A stretch of DNA of 64,000 bases from contig DMBU01000093.1 of assembly GCA_003446015.1 (NCBI GenBank), forward strand, positions 1 to 64,000. Reading direction: 5' to 3'. Positions 1 to 10,120 of the stretch are shown here, piece after piece. Within the stretch, counting starts at the first letter, position 1, and each line of letters starts with the position of its first letter. Below the pieces are notes generated by a model. It searched no databases. It was not told the origin of the DNA and saw only the letters and a list, made by a program, of their open reading frames with translations. Made by a program: the position numbers and the translations under genes. This DNA is from Bacteroidales bacterium. GTDB taxonomy: Bacteria > Bacteroidota > Bacteroidia > Bacteroidales > UBA12077.

Positions 1-13
1 ATATCTTTAGGAT

Positions 14-214
14 TTATTGTAAAGATAAAATATTTTTTACTCGTCCAATTTCTCCTGATGTTAATCTTACCTTTATTCCATGAGGATGAGTTCCTGATTT
101 AGTAAGGATATCCTGAACAATTCCTTCGGTTAAACTACCCGATCTTTGGTCTTTTTTCAGTACAATTGCCACTTTCATTCCGGGCTTAATGTTTGATCTG
201 TCTGTTCCGCTCAT
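14..214 (-). CDS. YwbE family protein
   Basis: Complete small protein of 66 residues, recognised by similarity to the YwbE (DUF2196) family of about 65 residues. It has the characteristic opening SGTDRSNIKPGMKV, a central GIVxDILTKSGTHPHGIKVRL segment and the end IGRVKNI. The compact all-beta fold suggests a nucleic-acid-binding or KOW-like module, but the biochemical role of the family is not established. Its ATG overlaps the TAA stop of the upstream NdpA-like gene (TAATG), so the two are probably translated together. No signal peptide or membrane segment is visible. Confidence 0.85.
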   Translation of the reverse strand: MSGTDRSNIKPGMKVAIVLKKDQRSGSLTEGIVQDILTKSGTHPHGIKVRLTSGEIGRVKNILSLQ

Positions 215-1257
215 TATTTCTCTTCTTTAAAAAACACCTGATAATATTGCATTCCTGTTTTTTCATCAAAACCTTTGGTGATATATTCCCTATTACCATG
301 AACATAAATATGAAAGTTTTTATCGAGTTTAATTACACTTTTCATTACTCGAAATTGCTTTTTTACAGCGCTATCTGATACTTCAAATTCGTTTGAAATT
401 TGAATTTCATTTTCAGATTCATAGACCTTTTTATAGTTGTTGAAACTTTCAATCAAATCTTTATCTTCGATAACTTTTTCGGTAAAATCCTCTAATTGGA
501 AATTGTCGGTTTCTTTAAAGAACTTTTTCGATTTGTTAATCATATCAACCTGATCGGCTTTTGCAAGCTGGTATTCGGTTGGCATTTCTTTAACAACAAA
601 ATCTTTATACATTTTCATCACATTTTCGGTGTGATAATATTCATCTTCGCGTTGTTTTACCTTCAGAAAATCATCAATCCAGTAACGTGCATCTTCACCT
701 TTATTTGTTTTATCTACCGTGGCAACTACAAAGCCATTTTCTTTTTCAATGTTCAGGATCAAACATCCCTTATCTAATTTTTTAATATCGATCCCTTGTT
801 CACTTTCTATTGAGAAGCCATTCTCGTTGGGAAAAACTTTTAAAAATGTTTCTCGTGTTTCAGATTTAAACAAACCGATTGCATCGACAGGTTCATTCTT
901 AAATAATAAATCCTGAAAATAGACAGTATAAAACTCTCCTCCATTAATATTTGGATGGGTTGAATTCTCGTAAAGGTGCTTCGCTAAATTCACGGATTGA
1001 TCAAATAAGCTTTCAGGATCATCGAATATTTTAGAAGAATAATGAAACACTTCGTTCAGATTTAAATCAGATTCATGATGAAAATTAAAATATTCGTTTG
1101 ACTTAAACGGGGTCAGGAAATATTTTACCAGTAAATCTTTAATATCTTCACCGAGCTTTAACCTCTCTTTTGAGAATCGAATATTTTCTTCGTTGTATTT
1201 GCTCCCAACCTTGTGCACAACAAGCTGGTCAATTAGAGTATCTGAAAATAATAACAT
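214..1257 (-). CDS. Nucleoid-associated protein, NdpA-like
   Basis: A 347-residue cytoplasmic protein resembling the NdpA/YejK nucleoid-associated family. It opens with a typical MLLFSDTLIDQLVVHKVG segment and carries family-like stretches such as DAIGLFKSETRETFLKV and KGCLILN. Members bind the nucleoid; a precise function is unknown. The frame stays open upstream to an ATG at 1320, but the 21 extra residues are hydrophobic and unlike the family start, so I place the start at 1257. A possible -7 box, TACTTTTG (1373-1380), lies upstream without a clear -33 element. The gene overlaps the YwbE gene, which suggests a two-gene operon. Confidence 0.75.
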   Translation of the reverse strand: MLLFSDTLIDQLVVHKVGSKYNEENIRFSKERLKLGEDIKDLLVKYFLTPFKSNEYFNFHHESDLNLNEVFHYSSKIFDDPESLFDQSVNLAKHLYENSTHPNINGGEFYTVYFQDLLFKNEPVDAIGLFKSETRETFLKVFPNENGFSIESEQGIDIKKLDKGCLILNIEKENGFVVATVDKTNKGEDARYWIDDFLKVKQREDEYYHTENVMKMYKDFVVKEMPTEYQLAKADQVDMINKSKKFFKETDNFQLEDFTEKVIEDKDLIESFNNYKKVYESENEIQISNEFEVSDSAVKKQFRVMKSVIKLDKNFHIYVHGNREYITKGFDEKTGMQYYQVFFKEEK

Positions 1258-1538
1258 GATTATTTTATTTATTAATGCATAAAGATAAACCATAAAAAGC
1301 AAATATCCCCAGGCAACCACACCCGAGGATATTCTAAATTAAATTCCGAAAAAATCAGAAAATAACCTGATGCAAAAGTACACATTTAAAACTAAAGGCT
1401 AGTTTTTATACATTATTATTTTAGTTCTCTTTTCTAGCTTAATTTAAATTAAGGTATTGTGTTAATGGAAATTCGATAGGGTTTTTCTTCAATAAATAAT
1501 CTTATTTTTACACTAATTCCTTTAAATCAGATATCGTT

Positions 1539-3086
1539 ATGAAAAGATTATTGCTTATTTCCATTTTTTTGTTCGGGCATTTTTATCTTAACGCTCAATC
1601 ATTAGGGATAGTTGAAAGTAAGAACTATTCTGGTATTTATGATTTGTTTAAGCAAAAAAATATAACTGTTCATTATTATGAAGATAATATTGGTATTGTT
1701 ACAGGCGAATATAAAGGTAATTTACAATATTCCTTATTAGATGAATATGGATTTGAAAACGAGTACAGTTATTTTATTCATTATACAAATGAAGGAGAGT
1801 TAGTTGAATTAAAGAAATCTATATCTGAAATTGGGGAAATACTATTTCACAATCAAAGCATTTCTGTTTTAAAAATTAAAAAAGCATCGGTAAAAGAATT
1901 TGTTCCTGTAAAAAATGAAGCGCTTGTTCATTTTGATGAAAAAGTAGCTTATTTGCCTGAAAACTATAAGTCAAGTTCATTTGCCAACATCTCTTATAAC
2001 CAGGATATTGCATCAATGATAAATGAGATAAAAACAGATAGTATTGAAGCAACAATAAGTTATTTAAGTGCTATGCCAACAAGAGATTGCTATTCAGGTC
2101 AAATAATTGTTGCCTTAAACTGGATTAATTCCAGGTTTACCAACTATGGACTGGATGTTACAACTCAGGAACTCTCAGATTATCAAATTCCAAGTTTTAA
2201 TGTGATTGCTACACAACAAGGAACAACTTATCCAGAAGAGTATGTTGTTGTTGGAGGTCATGCAGATTCCCGGTCTGTTGATAATTTCGCACCAGGTGCA
2301 GACGACAATGCATCTGGCATTGGAGGTGTTTTAGAAATTGCAAGGATTTTAAGTCAGTATAGTTTTGACCGTACCATAATTTATTGTGCATTTTCAGGTG
2401 AAGAGTATGGCTTATACGGGAGTGGTTATTTTGCAAGTCAGTTCAGAAATGAAGATAAGAATATTATAGGTTACATAAATCTTGATATGATAGGATATAA
2501 AGATCCTGATCAGGTTCTACATTCCAGTTTAATATATCCGCCAAGTGCTCTAGGTCTTGCAGATTATTATAAAAGTATCTGTTCTACATATTTGCCAAAC
2601 TTCAATGTGTTTGATGGAGTGCTATCCGGAGGAAGCAGCGATCATGCTTCATTCAATAACCAGGGCTATATGGGAATTTTCCCTTTTGAAGATGCTCAAA
2701 AATATAGTCCTTATATACATACAAGAGAGGATTTACTTGGAACTTCGGTAAATAGTTTTGATCTCGCTAAAAACTTAACAAGTGCTGCATTAGCAACCGT
2801 TGCAACACTTGCCGATCAAAATGCGACAGTATCAACCAATGATCATTTGAATCAGTTAAACCCTTTCGTACTTTACCCAAATCCCGCAAGTGATTATTTA
2901 ACTATTAGTTTTAAAAATGAAGAGATTGCTGATATTGAGATATTCTCTATTTTAGGGCAAAGCCTTATTCGTAAACAAATTACAGGGCCAACAAGTTTTG
3001 ACATTTCAAGTTTATCCTCAGGCACATATATTATCAGGCTTACATCGGAAAATCATTCAACGAGTCAAAAGATTCTTGTTAACTAA
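1539..3086 (+). CDS. Secreted M28 family metallopeptidase with T9SS sorting domain
   Basis: A 515-residue exported aminopeptidase-type enzyme. Residues 1-20 form a signal peptide ending near LNAQS. The M28 zinc-peptidase domain spans about 165-420. Its probable metal ligands and catalytic residues are visible: His241 in GGHADS, Asp255 in GADDNASG, Glu288/Glu289 in FSGEEYG, an Asp in INLDMIGY and a His in SSDHASF. The last 75 residues are a Por-type C-terminal domain (LYPNPASDYL, then GTYIIRL), the type IX secretion signal of Bacteroidetes, so the protein is probably secreted or surface-attached. It stands alone and is convergent with the next gene, five bases away. Substrate specificity cannot be read from the sequence. 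Confidence 0.9.
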   Translation: MKRLLLISIFLFGHFYLNAQSLGIVESKNYSGIYDLFKQKNITVHYYEDNIGIVTGEYKGNLQYSLLDEYGFENEYSYFIHYTNEGELVELKKSISEIGEILFHNQSISVLKIKKASVKEFVPVKNEALVHFDEKVAYLPENYKSSSFANISYNQDIASMINEIKTDSIEATISYLSAMPTRDCYSGQIIVALNWINSRFTNYGLDVTTQELSDYQIPSFNVIATQQGTTYPEEYVVVGGHADSRSVDNFAPGADDNASGIGGVLEIARILSQYSFDRTIIYCAFSGEEYGLYGSGYFASQFRNEDKNIIGYINLDMIGYKDPDQVLHSSLIYPPSALGLADYYKSICSTYLPNFNVFDGVLSGGSSDHASFNNQGYMGIFPFEDAQKYSPYIHTREDLLGTSVNSFDLAKNLTSAALATVATLADQNATVSTNDHLNQLNPFVLYPNPASDYLTISFKNEEIADIEIFSILGQSLIRKQITGPTSFDISSLSSGTYIIRLTSENHSTSQKILVN

Positions 3087-3091
3087 TTTAG

Positions 3092-4192
3092 CTAGTTAAA
3101 ATTGATATGCGGATAAACGGCTAATTCTAAAGCTCTTTTCTGATATTTTCGAGCAACTTTTTTGTCTGTTGTATTATAAATACGTGATAATCCAAAATAG
3201 GCAACCGACGAGTAAGAGTTTGCAAAATCGCCATATTTCTCAAATTGATTTAAGGCTTGTATGTAATACTTTTCTGCTTTAACAAAATCCTTATCTTTCT
3301 TTTCAGAAATAATTCCCCGGTATAATTTTGCAGTAGTTTTAAAGAAATCATTTTCGTGAGGATTATTCTCAAGCTTTGTAATTAAATCATCAACCTTATT
3401 ATATTTCTTCAGCAACAATAAGGTTTGAACATTATACGATATGTAAAGTAAATTATTAGGAAAATCTTTTTCAAGCTGTTTGATATATCGATAAGCTTTT
3501 CGATAATCCTCTTCAAAATACAGGTTTATGTAAACTAAGAAAAAAAGTGATTCATAATGTAGAAACGTTCCGTGTCGCCAATTGTACTCAAGTTGTCTAA
3601 GTCCTAATTGGGCATCACCATTAGGGAAAAAATATGCAAAAGGCTTATACGCAGGATGCACTTTGGGATAATATTCACGGTAATAATTGTAAACGCCAGT
3701 TGAGAAATTAAAGTCTGATAAATCTTTTGTTAATTCAAATCCTTTAGTAACCATTTTGTATGCTGGACCCAGGTGAGTTATTACTTTCGACGACAGACTG
3801 TTATCAGCATAATATTGCATAATTAGCAACCGACTCATTAAATGAAAAAAGATGGACTCAGCCTTATCTTCATTTTTTTCAAGCAATTGTTCTGCTTTAT
3901 CAATAGCACTATTTAATTTTTCCAGATATATTAATTCAGTAGAACTTCCGGGAGTAATTGGAAAATACTTCCAATATAAATTTGTAGAATAAAATAAATC
4001 AGGAAATGGATGATGAGGATATTTTCTGTTCAGTTCGGCATAAACATCATCAACATAATCAAAGTTATAATCATAAATACTATCAATACATGCTTCCACC
4101 TTCTTAACAAAAATGGTATCAGGAAGAAAGTATGATTGAGCAAAAAGATTCAGGCTCTGTATAAAGAAAATAAAAATCAATAATCGTTTCAT
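3092..4192 (-). CDS. Exported TPR-repeat protein of unknown function
   Basis: A 366-residue protein with a signal peptide (MKRLLIFIFFIQSLNLFAQS) followed by helical repeats that look like degenerate tetratricopeptide motifs, clearest near the C-terminus (residues about 280-360, AKLYRGIISEKK, AEKYYIQALNQFEKYG, SVAYFGLSRIY). It is likely periplasmic and to mediate protein contacts; no catalytic motif is seen. An upstream ATG at 4231 is in frame, but a good promoter (4219-4249) would start transcription near 4212, downstream of it. The ATG at 4192 also gives a clean signal peptide, so 4192 is the better start. The gene appears monocistronic. Confidence 0.75.
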   Translation of the reverse strand: MKRLLIFIFFIQSLNLFAQSYFLPDTIFVKKVEACIDSIYDYNFDYVDDVYAELNRKYPHHPFPDLFYSTNLYWKYFPITPGSSTELIYLEKLNSAIDKAEQLLEKNEDKAESIFFHLMSRLLIMQYYADNSLSSKVITHLGPAYKMVTKGFELTKDLSDFNFSTGVYNYYREYYPKVHPAYKPFAYFFPNGDAQLGLRQLEYNWRHGTFLHYESLFFLVYINLYFEEDYRKAYRYIKQLEKDFPNNLLYISYNVQTLLLLKKYNKVDDLITKLENNPHENDFFKTTAKLYRGIISEKKDKDFVKAEKYYIQALNQFEKYGDFANSYSSVAYFGLSRIYNTTDKKVARKYQKRALELAVYPHINFN

Positions 4193-4218
4193 TAACTTGA
4201 TTTTTCCCAATTTTGCAT

Positions 4219-4249
4219 CAAATGTATACAACTGAATTTATTCGACAAA
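4219..4249 (-). promoter_or_regulatory. Promoter for the TPR gene, Bacteroidetes type
   Basis: Reading the minus strand, TTTG (4249-4246) and TACATTTG (4226-4219) are 19 bases apart. This matches the Bacteroidetes housekeeping consensus TTTG-N19-21-TAnnTTTG. The predicted transcript starts about 20 bases before the ATG at 4192. Confidence 0.65.
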
Positions 4250-4298
4250 GATTTTAATTTAAATTTTCTGTTAATTCTTTCTCATGTAATACCCTCCT

Positions 4299-5228
4299 CT
4301 ATGTATAATCTTCCCTGACAATGGTTTTTATACCTTCAATATATGGTGTAGGTTTAAAATTGAATCTTTTCTCAAATTTACCGCTATCGAAAACATAATC
4401 CCGATCATATTGATAAATCATCTCTACCATTTCTTTCATAATCGGTATAAATAAGCCTAAAATCCGAACTATTAATTTCGGTGCAAGCTGATAGTTAGTT
4501 TTCACTCCCATTTCTTTTGCAATATTTTCTATCCATTCTTTTCCTGTAAAAGGGTCACTGCACGTTGGCAAGTGCCAAACCTGTCCATACGCATCCGGAG
4601 TATTCCCCAGTAAAGCAACAGCTTTTGCTGCATCGGGTGTATAAGTAAACGAATGTTTAAAATTGATTGATCCCAGCCAATTTGCTTTTTTGCCATTTTT
4701 AAAGTTATTAAAAACTGTTTCGGTCAGAACGCTGTTTCCTTTAATTCCCGGACCATAAAAATCTGCGGCGCGTGCAATTAAAGCTTGCAGATTACCTCTT
4801 CCAACTTCGTCCATTAACATCTTAGCGATTTTAGCTCTAACTTTTCCTTTTTTACTCGATGGATTGATGGAAGTTTCCTCTGTCATTGGATTAAGATGAT
4901 CCGGATCGTACATATAGATATTATCAAAGAAGACCAATTTTGAGTTATTTGTTTTACAAGCATGAATCACATTCTGCATAATTACAGGCCAGGTTGTTTC
5001 CCATACCTTAGAACTATAATTTAAGCCAACGGTTAAATAAACTACTTCAGAACCTTCAACAGCTTTGTTTACCTCTACAGCTTTTGTTAAATCAGCTACA
5101 AATAATTCATCATCCTGATTAACTTTTTGTGGACTTCGACTTACCAATCGAATTTCCTGAGTAAAACTCTTTAATTCTTTTGCCAGTTCAATACCTATAA
5201 TTCCACCAGCTCCTAATATGGTTTGCAT
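4299..5228 (-). CDS. NAD(P)-dependent epimerase/dehydratase family protein
   Basis: A 309-residue cytoplasmic protein of the extended short-chain dehydrogenase type. The N-terminus holds the dinucleotide-binding GAGGIIGIELAKEL motif (residues about 6-19). The classical YxxxK catalytic pair is not obvious: the region around VFFDNIYMYDPD and PSSKKGKVRAKIAKML differs from sugar epimerases. An atypical SDR acting as an NAD(P)H-dependent reductase is therefore as likely as a sugar epimerase. The nearest neighbours are peptidases, so context does not help. A terminator of the upstream aminopeptidase gene lies between, suggesting its own promoter. Confidence 0.75.
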   Translation of the reverse strand: MQTILGAGGIIGIELAKELKSFTQEIRLVSRSPQKVNQDDELFVADLTKAVEVNKAVEGSEVVYLTVGLNYSSKVWETTWPVIMQNVIHACKTNNSKLVFFDNIYMYDPDHLNPMTEETSINPSSKKGKVRAKIAKMLMDEVGRGNLQALIARAADFYGPGIKGNSVLTETVFNNFKNGKKANWLGSINFKHSFTYTPDAAKAVALLGNTPDAYGQVWHLPTCSDPFTGKEWIENIAKEMGVKTNYQLAPKLIVRILGLFIPIMKEMVEMIYQYDRDYVFDSGKFEKRFNFKPTPYIEGIKTIVREDYT

Positions 5229-5298
5229 AAATTTTATATTTAATATTTAAATAGGTATAACATCCTTTTCATCATTTTTGTTTTATGTTAATAATTAA

Positions 5299-5325
5299 AA
5301 AACACCAATGAAAATTGATGTTTTT
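5299..5325 (-). terminator. Intrinsic terminator after the Xaa-Pro aminopeptidase gene
   Basis: On the minus strand a hairpin AACATCAAT / ATTGGTGTT with a four-base loop is followed by a run of T. It lies 24 bases beyond the stop of the 5349-6782 gene. Confidence 0.6.
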
Positions 5326-5348
5326 AATGTTCCATTTTTTAGTTGAGA

Positions 5349-6782
5349 TTATTGATTCATTATATATTCAATATCTTTAACGGTTTTGGGTGCTTTTGAG
5401 GAAAGGACCCTGTTTCCTTCATCAGTAATTAAAATATCATCTTCAATGCGAATTCCAATATTAGCATATTGTTTTACAACTGGTTGAACTTTTTTTATAA
5501 ACTCTTCTATTTCTTTGCTTGATATTTTAATCCGGTACATATTTAACATCTGCTCAAGATTATTAAGGTTTTCAGGGTTTATGTAAAGACCAGGTTCAAT
5601 GGTTGTAACCATACCGGGTTGAAGTATAACACCATCCTCATTCATTTCAACATCTCCCTGCACATCATGAACATCTAAGCCAAGCCAATGACATGTATAA
5701 GGGAAATACCATAATCGGCTTTGCCATTCGCTAGTCTTATCGGTTATTAAGCCTAAGTTGTACAACTCTTCACTTGCAAACTCAGTCATTCGGTTAACAA
5801 CTTTCTGTATACCGACACCTTTCTCCATCATTTTAATACCAAGTTCCTGTGTTGCTAAAACAATTTCGTATACTGTTTTTTGTGTCTTAGTAAATTTCCC
5901 GTTAACAGGAATAGTGCGTGTAATATCGGCAGAATAATACCCGTATTCAGCACCAATATCCATTAAAAGCAAGTCGCCATTTTCCATTTTACGCTGTTGA
6001 CCTTCGTAATGCAATATTGTTGCATTAGAGCCAGATGCAACAATAGAGGGAAATCCATTTCTGGGGCAATTGTTTTTTGCAAAAGTATACTCTATTAAGG
6101 CTTTAACCTCATACTCAAATTTTTCAGGTTCAGTAAATCTTAGTGCTTCTAAGTGCGCATCGCATGTAGCATCAATTGCTTTTTGCATCATTGCAATCTC
6201 TTCCTGAGATTTGATAATTCTCATTGAATGAACCAAATCTGAAGTATTGATAATTTGTTTAGGATAACTTCCCCATTGGTAATTTATTACTTCAGAAATT
6301 CTATCATTAAATCCATCATCGCTCATGTTGTAATATATTGTTTCTTTCCCACGAAGAAAAAAAGTTATCATGTCGGAAAACTGGTTAAACTCAAATGCTG
6401 TGTCAGCGCCATATTTTTCCATTGCCCCTTCAATCCCACAAACTTCTCCTGTCCACATCTTTGTCATCGGATTACGGGCTTTAACAAACATTACAAACTC
6501 ATTTTTTGAGCCCGGAGATAAAATAAAAGCTGATTCGGGTTCTGTATACCCGGTAAGATAATAAAAATCACTATTCTGTCGATATGGATAATCCACATCA
6601 CTGTTTCGATTACAAACTACAGGGCTAATGAATACAGCAACTCCCTGGCTCATCTTCCCCATAAACTGTTGTCTTCTTTGTGCAAAAACTTCTTTATCAA
6701 ACGACTGACTATATGAATTCAGATTCGCAATGAATAAAGTAAATAGCACTAAGCCAATTGTTTTAGTAATTATTTTTTTCAT
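5349..6782 (-). CDS. Exported Xaa-Pro aminopeptidase (M24B)
   Basis: A 477-residue aminopeptidase P-like enzyme removing N-terminal residues that precede proline. Residues 1-25 are a signal peptide (hydrophobic LVLFTLFIANL, then SYSQS), so it probably works in the periplasm. The aminopeptidase P N-terminal domain covers about 30-165 and the pita-bread M24 domain about 185-470. All five metal ligands of the family can be placed: Asp275, Asp286, His365 (in CHWLGLDVHD), Glu396 (in TTIEPGLY) and Glu447 (in GIRIEDD). The gene follows the tricorn-like protease on the same strand with a terminator between them. Together they could trim peptides, a functional link I infer from proximity. Confidence 0.92.
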   Translation of the reverse strand: MKKIITKTIGLVLFTLFIANLNSYSQSFDKEVFAQRRQQFMGKMSQGVAVFISPVVCNRNSDVDYPYRQNSDFYYLTGYTEPESAFILSPGSKNEFVMFVKARNPMTKMWTGEVCGIEGAMEKYGADTAFEFNQFSDMITFFLRGKETIYYNMSDDGFNDRISEVINYQWGSYPKQIINTSDLVHSMRIIKSQEEIAMMQKAIDATCDAHLEALRFTEPEKFEYEVKALIEYTFAKNNCPRNGFPSIVASGSNATILHYEGQQRKMENGDLLLMDIGAEYGYYSADITRTIPVNGKFTKTQKTVYEIVLATQELGIKMMEKGVGIQKVVNRMTEFASEELYNLGLITDKTSEWQSRLWYFPYTCHWLGLDVHDVQGDVEMNEDGVILQPGMVTTIEPGLYINPENLNNLEQMLNMYRIKISSKEIEEFIKKVQPVVKQYANIGIRIEDDILITDEGNRVLSSKAPKTVKDIEYIMNQ

Positions 6783-6810
6783 GATTTAAGCTTTAACCTT
6801 AACTATTTAA

Positions 6811-6845
6811 AAAAGCCTTGAAAGTACAAAACAATCAAGGCTTTT
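6811..6845 (-). terminator. Intrinsic terminator after the tricorn-like gene
   Basis: An inverted repeat AAAAGCCTTGA / TCAAGGCTTTT with a 13-base loop. On the minus strand it ends in a run of six T, just after the stop of the 6854-10120 gene. Some read-through could still serve the aminopeptidase gene, for which I see no clear separate promoter. Confidence 0.8.
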
Positions 6846-6853
6846 ATTAGAAA

Positions 6854-9800
6854 TTATTTATAAACTGGATATGCCTCATGTTCAGGCCATGTTCTTGGTT
6901 CTTCTTCTATCTTCTTCATTAAATATTCAACGGCTTTCATTAATTGTGTATCGTATCCTTTAGCCATCTTTTCCGAATTAATCTCTATTTCAATATCGGG
7001 CTGTACACCAACATTTTCAACTACCCATTCTCCTTTTTCATTATATATTCGATAATCAGGTGCTGTTAATCCTCCACCATCAATCATTTCCATAAACATA
7101 GAAACTCCGACTAATCCTCCCCATGTTCGGGTTCCAATTACGGGACCCATTTTGTTCCACTGAAATTCGTATGGTAGTTCATCACCACCTGATCCTGCAT
7201 AGCGATTTGTTAAACAAGCCATATGTGCGTCAACAGCTAAAGCCGGAATCATTTGATCGCTTGAATAACGACGGGTCCAATATCCATGGGGTTTTTTCAA
7301 TAATCGTTGTAAGAATATTTCAGGATCCAATCCTCCACCATTGAAACGACCGTCTACGATGATACCTTCTTTTTTTGTTTGAGAGTAGAAATATCTGGGG
7401 AAATCTGTTGCCGATCCTAAATATGTGTCGGGCAAATAAATATAACCAATTTTCCCGTTGGAAGCTTTTTCAACAGCTAGTCTATTGCTTTCTAAACCCG
7501 CTATATATCGAATCCCAAATTCATTTCGAACTGGTTCTACAACTACTTCCCTCGAACCCGTTAGTGTAGGTTTGGAATTCACTGTAAGTGTAACCTGCTG
7601 TCCGGCTAATCCAACAAAATTGCTATATATATTCTGTTTAGCAGAAACATCTTTACCATTTACTTTTAGTAAATATTCTCCTTCATTTATATTTACTCCC
7701 GGTTTTGCTAAAGGAGGATATGTTTCGCGAGACCAATCTGGTTCTGTATAAATCTTAGCAAATTGATATAGATTGTTTTGAGCATCAATTTTCCAGTCAA
7801 CTCCAAGCATTCCAACATTAACTCTGTCAGCATTGCGTTGGATATCTCCTCCATACACATAGGTATGTGAAGTATTCAATTCACCAATTAATTCACCAAT
7901 AATAAAACTAACATCCTGGCGGCACGATGCCCGGTCAATTAACTTACCATATTTTACTTTCATGGCGCTCCAATCGAGTCCATGCATGTTGGGTTCGTAA
8001 TAATAATCCCTTTCCATTCGCCATGCTTCATTAAAAATCTGTTTCCATTCTGAAATCGGATCATACCACATTTTTAAATCTTTAAGATTTAGTGATTCAT
8101 CTTCCCATCGGCCTGGTTTTTTTGTCATTATCCCCACTTTCGCTCCTTTTTGATAAATGATATGTTCACCATCAAAAGAAAGATTATAGTTGTTTACATC
8201 TTCGGTAATTTTTTCTTCTTTTCTTTTTTCTAGATCATAAGCAAATAAATTCATTTGTGCCGGCACCCTGTATTCAAATTTATTAAAGTCACCATCTTCG
8301 GCATTAAGGTAATATATATTTGATTTGCTTACACTAAGCTTCCTATAATTGCCTCGTTCAATCGGTAAGGCCTCAACTCTATTTTCAATTCCATTAAAAT
8401 CAATTTGAACCTGAGATGTTGTCGATGATTTAACCGAAGCAACTCCTTCTTCATCACTTACTAAAGGAATAATTGACTTTCCTTCCTTTTTCAACGTAAG
8501 AGCAAAAATTCCTGCCACATCTTTATAAACCATTTCCCATTCAATATCGCAGTAAGTTGGATTAAACCTTCGGTTTGATATAAATAATAAATGTTCGCCA
8601 TCTTTTGTAAAAGCAGGTCCAAAATCATGAAACAAACCATTACTTACACAATTAATTTGTTGTGTTTCGAGCGAATAAATAAATATCTGGTACATATAAT
8701 CTTTATTCATTTTTGTATACGCAATAAACCTGCTATCGGGCGACCAGTCATATTCAGATATTGGTTTTTTATGAATAGAAACATCTACGTTTTCATATTC
8801 TGCTTTATCAACCTTAGTAATTTTTTTACTTGCGATATCAAGAATATAAAGGGTAAGGTTTTGATCGGTATATGCGATTTTTTTGCTGTCGGGAGACCAA
8901 CGTAAAGTGTGACGATAACCTGATGTATGAGAAGTTAGTTTAACTGATTCTGCTTTTCCATCCTGATTAACAATGTAAATCTCATATTCACCAGTTTTAT
9001 CGGATAGATATGCTATTTTAGTTCCATCCGGAGACCACTGAGCTCCTCGATCTCTTGCACCGGAATTTTCGGATAAATTTCTTGTTACACCATCTTTTGC
9101 CGGAACTGTAAAGACTTCGCCACGAGCAACAATTAATGCTCTTTTTCCAGAAGGTGAGATTTCAATTTCATTTACATCACTACTTACATCCTTTAAGTAT
9201 GGTCGAGTTTCTTCCATATCGGCAGTTATCGTGATATCAACTTTTTTTGTTTCTTTTGTTTTAATATTGAGTTTCCATATATCTCCACCAAGTTCATAAA
9301 CTATGTTTTCTTTCCCATAACCTGGTCGACGAATATCATATTCAGAATGATTGGTTATTTTCTCGATGGTTTGATTTGTTGTATTGTAGGCGAAAATATT
9401 TAAATACTTATCACGATCAGAGCTAAAATAGATATTATCTCCAATCCACATTGGAATTCGATCGGTACCTATAAAATTAGTAATGTTTGTTTCCTGGTTT
9501 GTTTCAAAATCATAAATATAAACTTCTTGTGCTCTACCTCCCTGGTAGCGTTTCCATGTTCGGTCTTCGCGAGCAGTTTTATTGTAAGCTATTTTAGAAC
9601 CATCCGGGGAGAAACTGGCACGAGCTGCGTCGTACATAATTAATTCTTCTAATCCGGTTCCATCTGGCGAGATCAAAAACAATTTAGAATATCTGTTTGC
9701 ACTATTACGACCAGAACTAAATAAAATTTTATGTTTTGTGGGATGCCATCCGATTACCTCATCATCGCCAGGATGATAAGTAACTCTGGTAATATCTCCA

Positions 9801-10120
9801 CCATTGCTATTCATAACATAAACATCTGTGTTTCCATCATACTCTCCTGAAAAGGCAATTAGACTTCCATCGGGAGAAAACTTTGGATGTCGTTCTTCTC
9901 CATCGTGAAAAGTTAATTTTGTTGCTATTCCTCCCTCTACAGATACACCCCAAATATCTTCACCAGTAACAAAAACTATTTTGTTTTCAGATACATCAGG
10001 GAATCGCATTAGCGGGTTTTCTGCAAATGTTAAAGTTTGAATAAATGTTAGAAAAACTAAAAAAGTGAAAGCCTTTAATTGGGCACTTCTTTTTGATGAG
10101 ACAAAAACTAAATTTTTCAT
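6854..10120 (-). CDS. Tricorn-like secreted serine protease (S41 family)
   Basis: A 1088-residue exported protease. After a signal peptide (residues about 1-33, ending LTFAE) come WD40-like/TolB-type propeller repeats, recognisable as repeated SPDGSKIAY, WSPDGTKIAYLSD and WSPDSRFIAYTK, over about 40-560. These are followed by the tricorn C1, PDZ and C2 regions. Catalytic candidates are His752 in NTSHTYVYGG and Ser977 in YAGSGGDELP, as expected for tricorn core proteases, which degrade oligopeptides. Length matches archaeal tricorn (about 1070). The signal peptide implies periplasmic rather than cytoplasmic action. The gene lies upstream of the Xaa-Pro aminopeptidase gene. Confidence 0.9.
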   Translation of the reverse strand: MKNLVFVSSKRSAQLKAFTFLVFLTFIQTLTFAENPLMRFPDVSENKIVFVTGEDIWGVSVEGGIATKLTFHDGEERHPKFSPDGSLIAFSGEYDGNTDVYVMNSNGGDITRVTYHPGDDEVIGWHPTKHKILFSSGRNSANRYSKLFLISPDGTGLEELIMYDAARASFSPDGSKIAYNKTAREDRTWKRYQGGRAQEVYIYDFETNQETNITNFIGTDRIPMWIGDNIYFSSDRDKYLNIFAYNTTNQTIEKITNHSEYDIRRPGYGKENIVYELGGDIWKLNIKTKETKKVDITITADMEETRPYLKDVSSDVNEIEISPSGKRALIVARGEVFTVPAKDGVTRNLSENSGARDRGAQWSPDGTKIAYLSDKTGEYEIYIVNQDGKAESVKLTSHTSGYRHTLRWSPDSKKIAYTDQNLTLYILDIASKKITKVDKAEYENVDVSIHKKPISEYDWSPDSRFIAYTKMNKDYMYQIFIYSLETQQINCVSNGLFHDFGPAFTKDGEHLLFISNRRFNPTYCDIEWEMVYKDVAGIFALTLKKEGKSIIPLVSDEEGVASVKSSTTSQVQIDFNGIENRVEALPIERGNYRKLSVSKSNIYYLNAEDGDFNKFEYRVPAQMNLFAYDLEKRKEEKITEDVNNYNLSFDGEHIIYQKGAKVGIMTKKPGRWEDESLNLKDLKMWYDPISEWKQIFNEAWRMERDYYYEPNMHGLDWSAMKVKYGKLIDRASCRQDVSFIIGELIGELNTSHTYVYGGDIQRNADRVNVGMLGVDWKIDAQNNLYQFAKIYTEPDWSRETYPPLAKPGVNINEGEYLLKVNGKDVSAKQNIYSNFVGLAGQQVTLTVNSKPTLTGSREVVVEPVRNEFGIRYIAGLESNRLAVEKASNGKIGYIYLPDTYLGSATDFPRYFYSQTKKEGIIVDGRFNGGGLDPEIFLQRLLKKPHGYWTRRYSSDQMIPALAVDAHMACLTNRYAGSGGDELPYEFQWNKMGPVIGTRTWGGLVGVSMFMEMIDGGGLTAPDYRIYNEKGEWVVENVGVQPDIEIEINSEKMAKGYDTQLMKAVEYLMKKIEEEPRTWPEHEAYPVYK

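Noticed and set aside
1258..1320. Upstream start giving a membrane-like N-terminus to the NdpA-like protein
   Set aside because: The family begins at MLLFSDTLIDQL; the extra hydrophobic stretch is unsupported and NdpA-like proteins are cytoplasmic.
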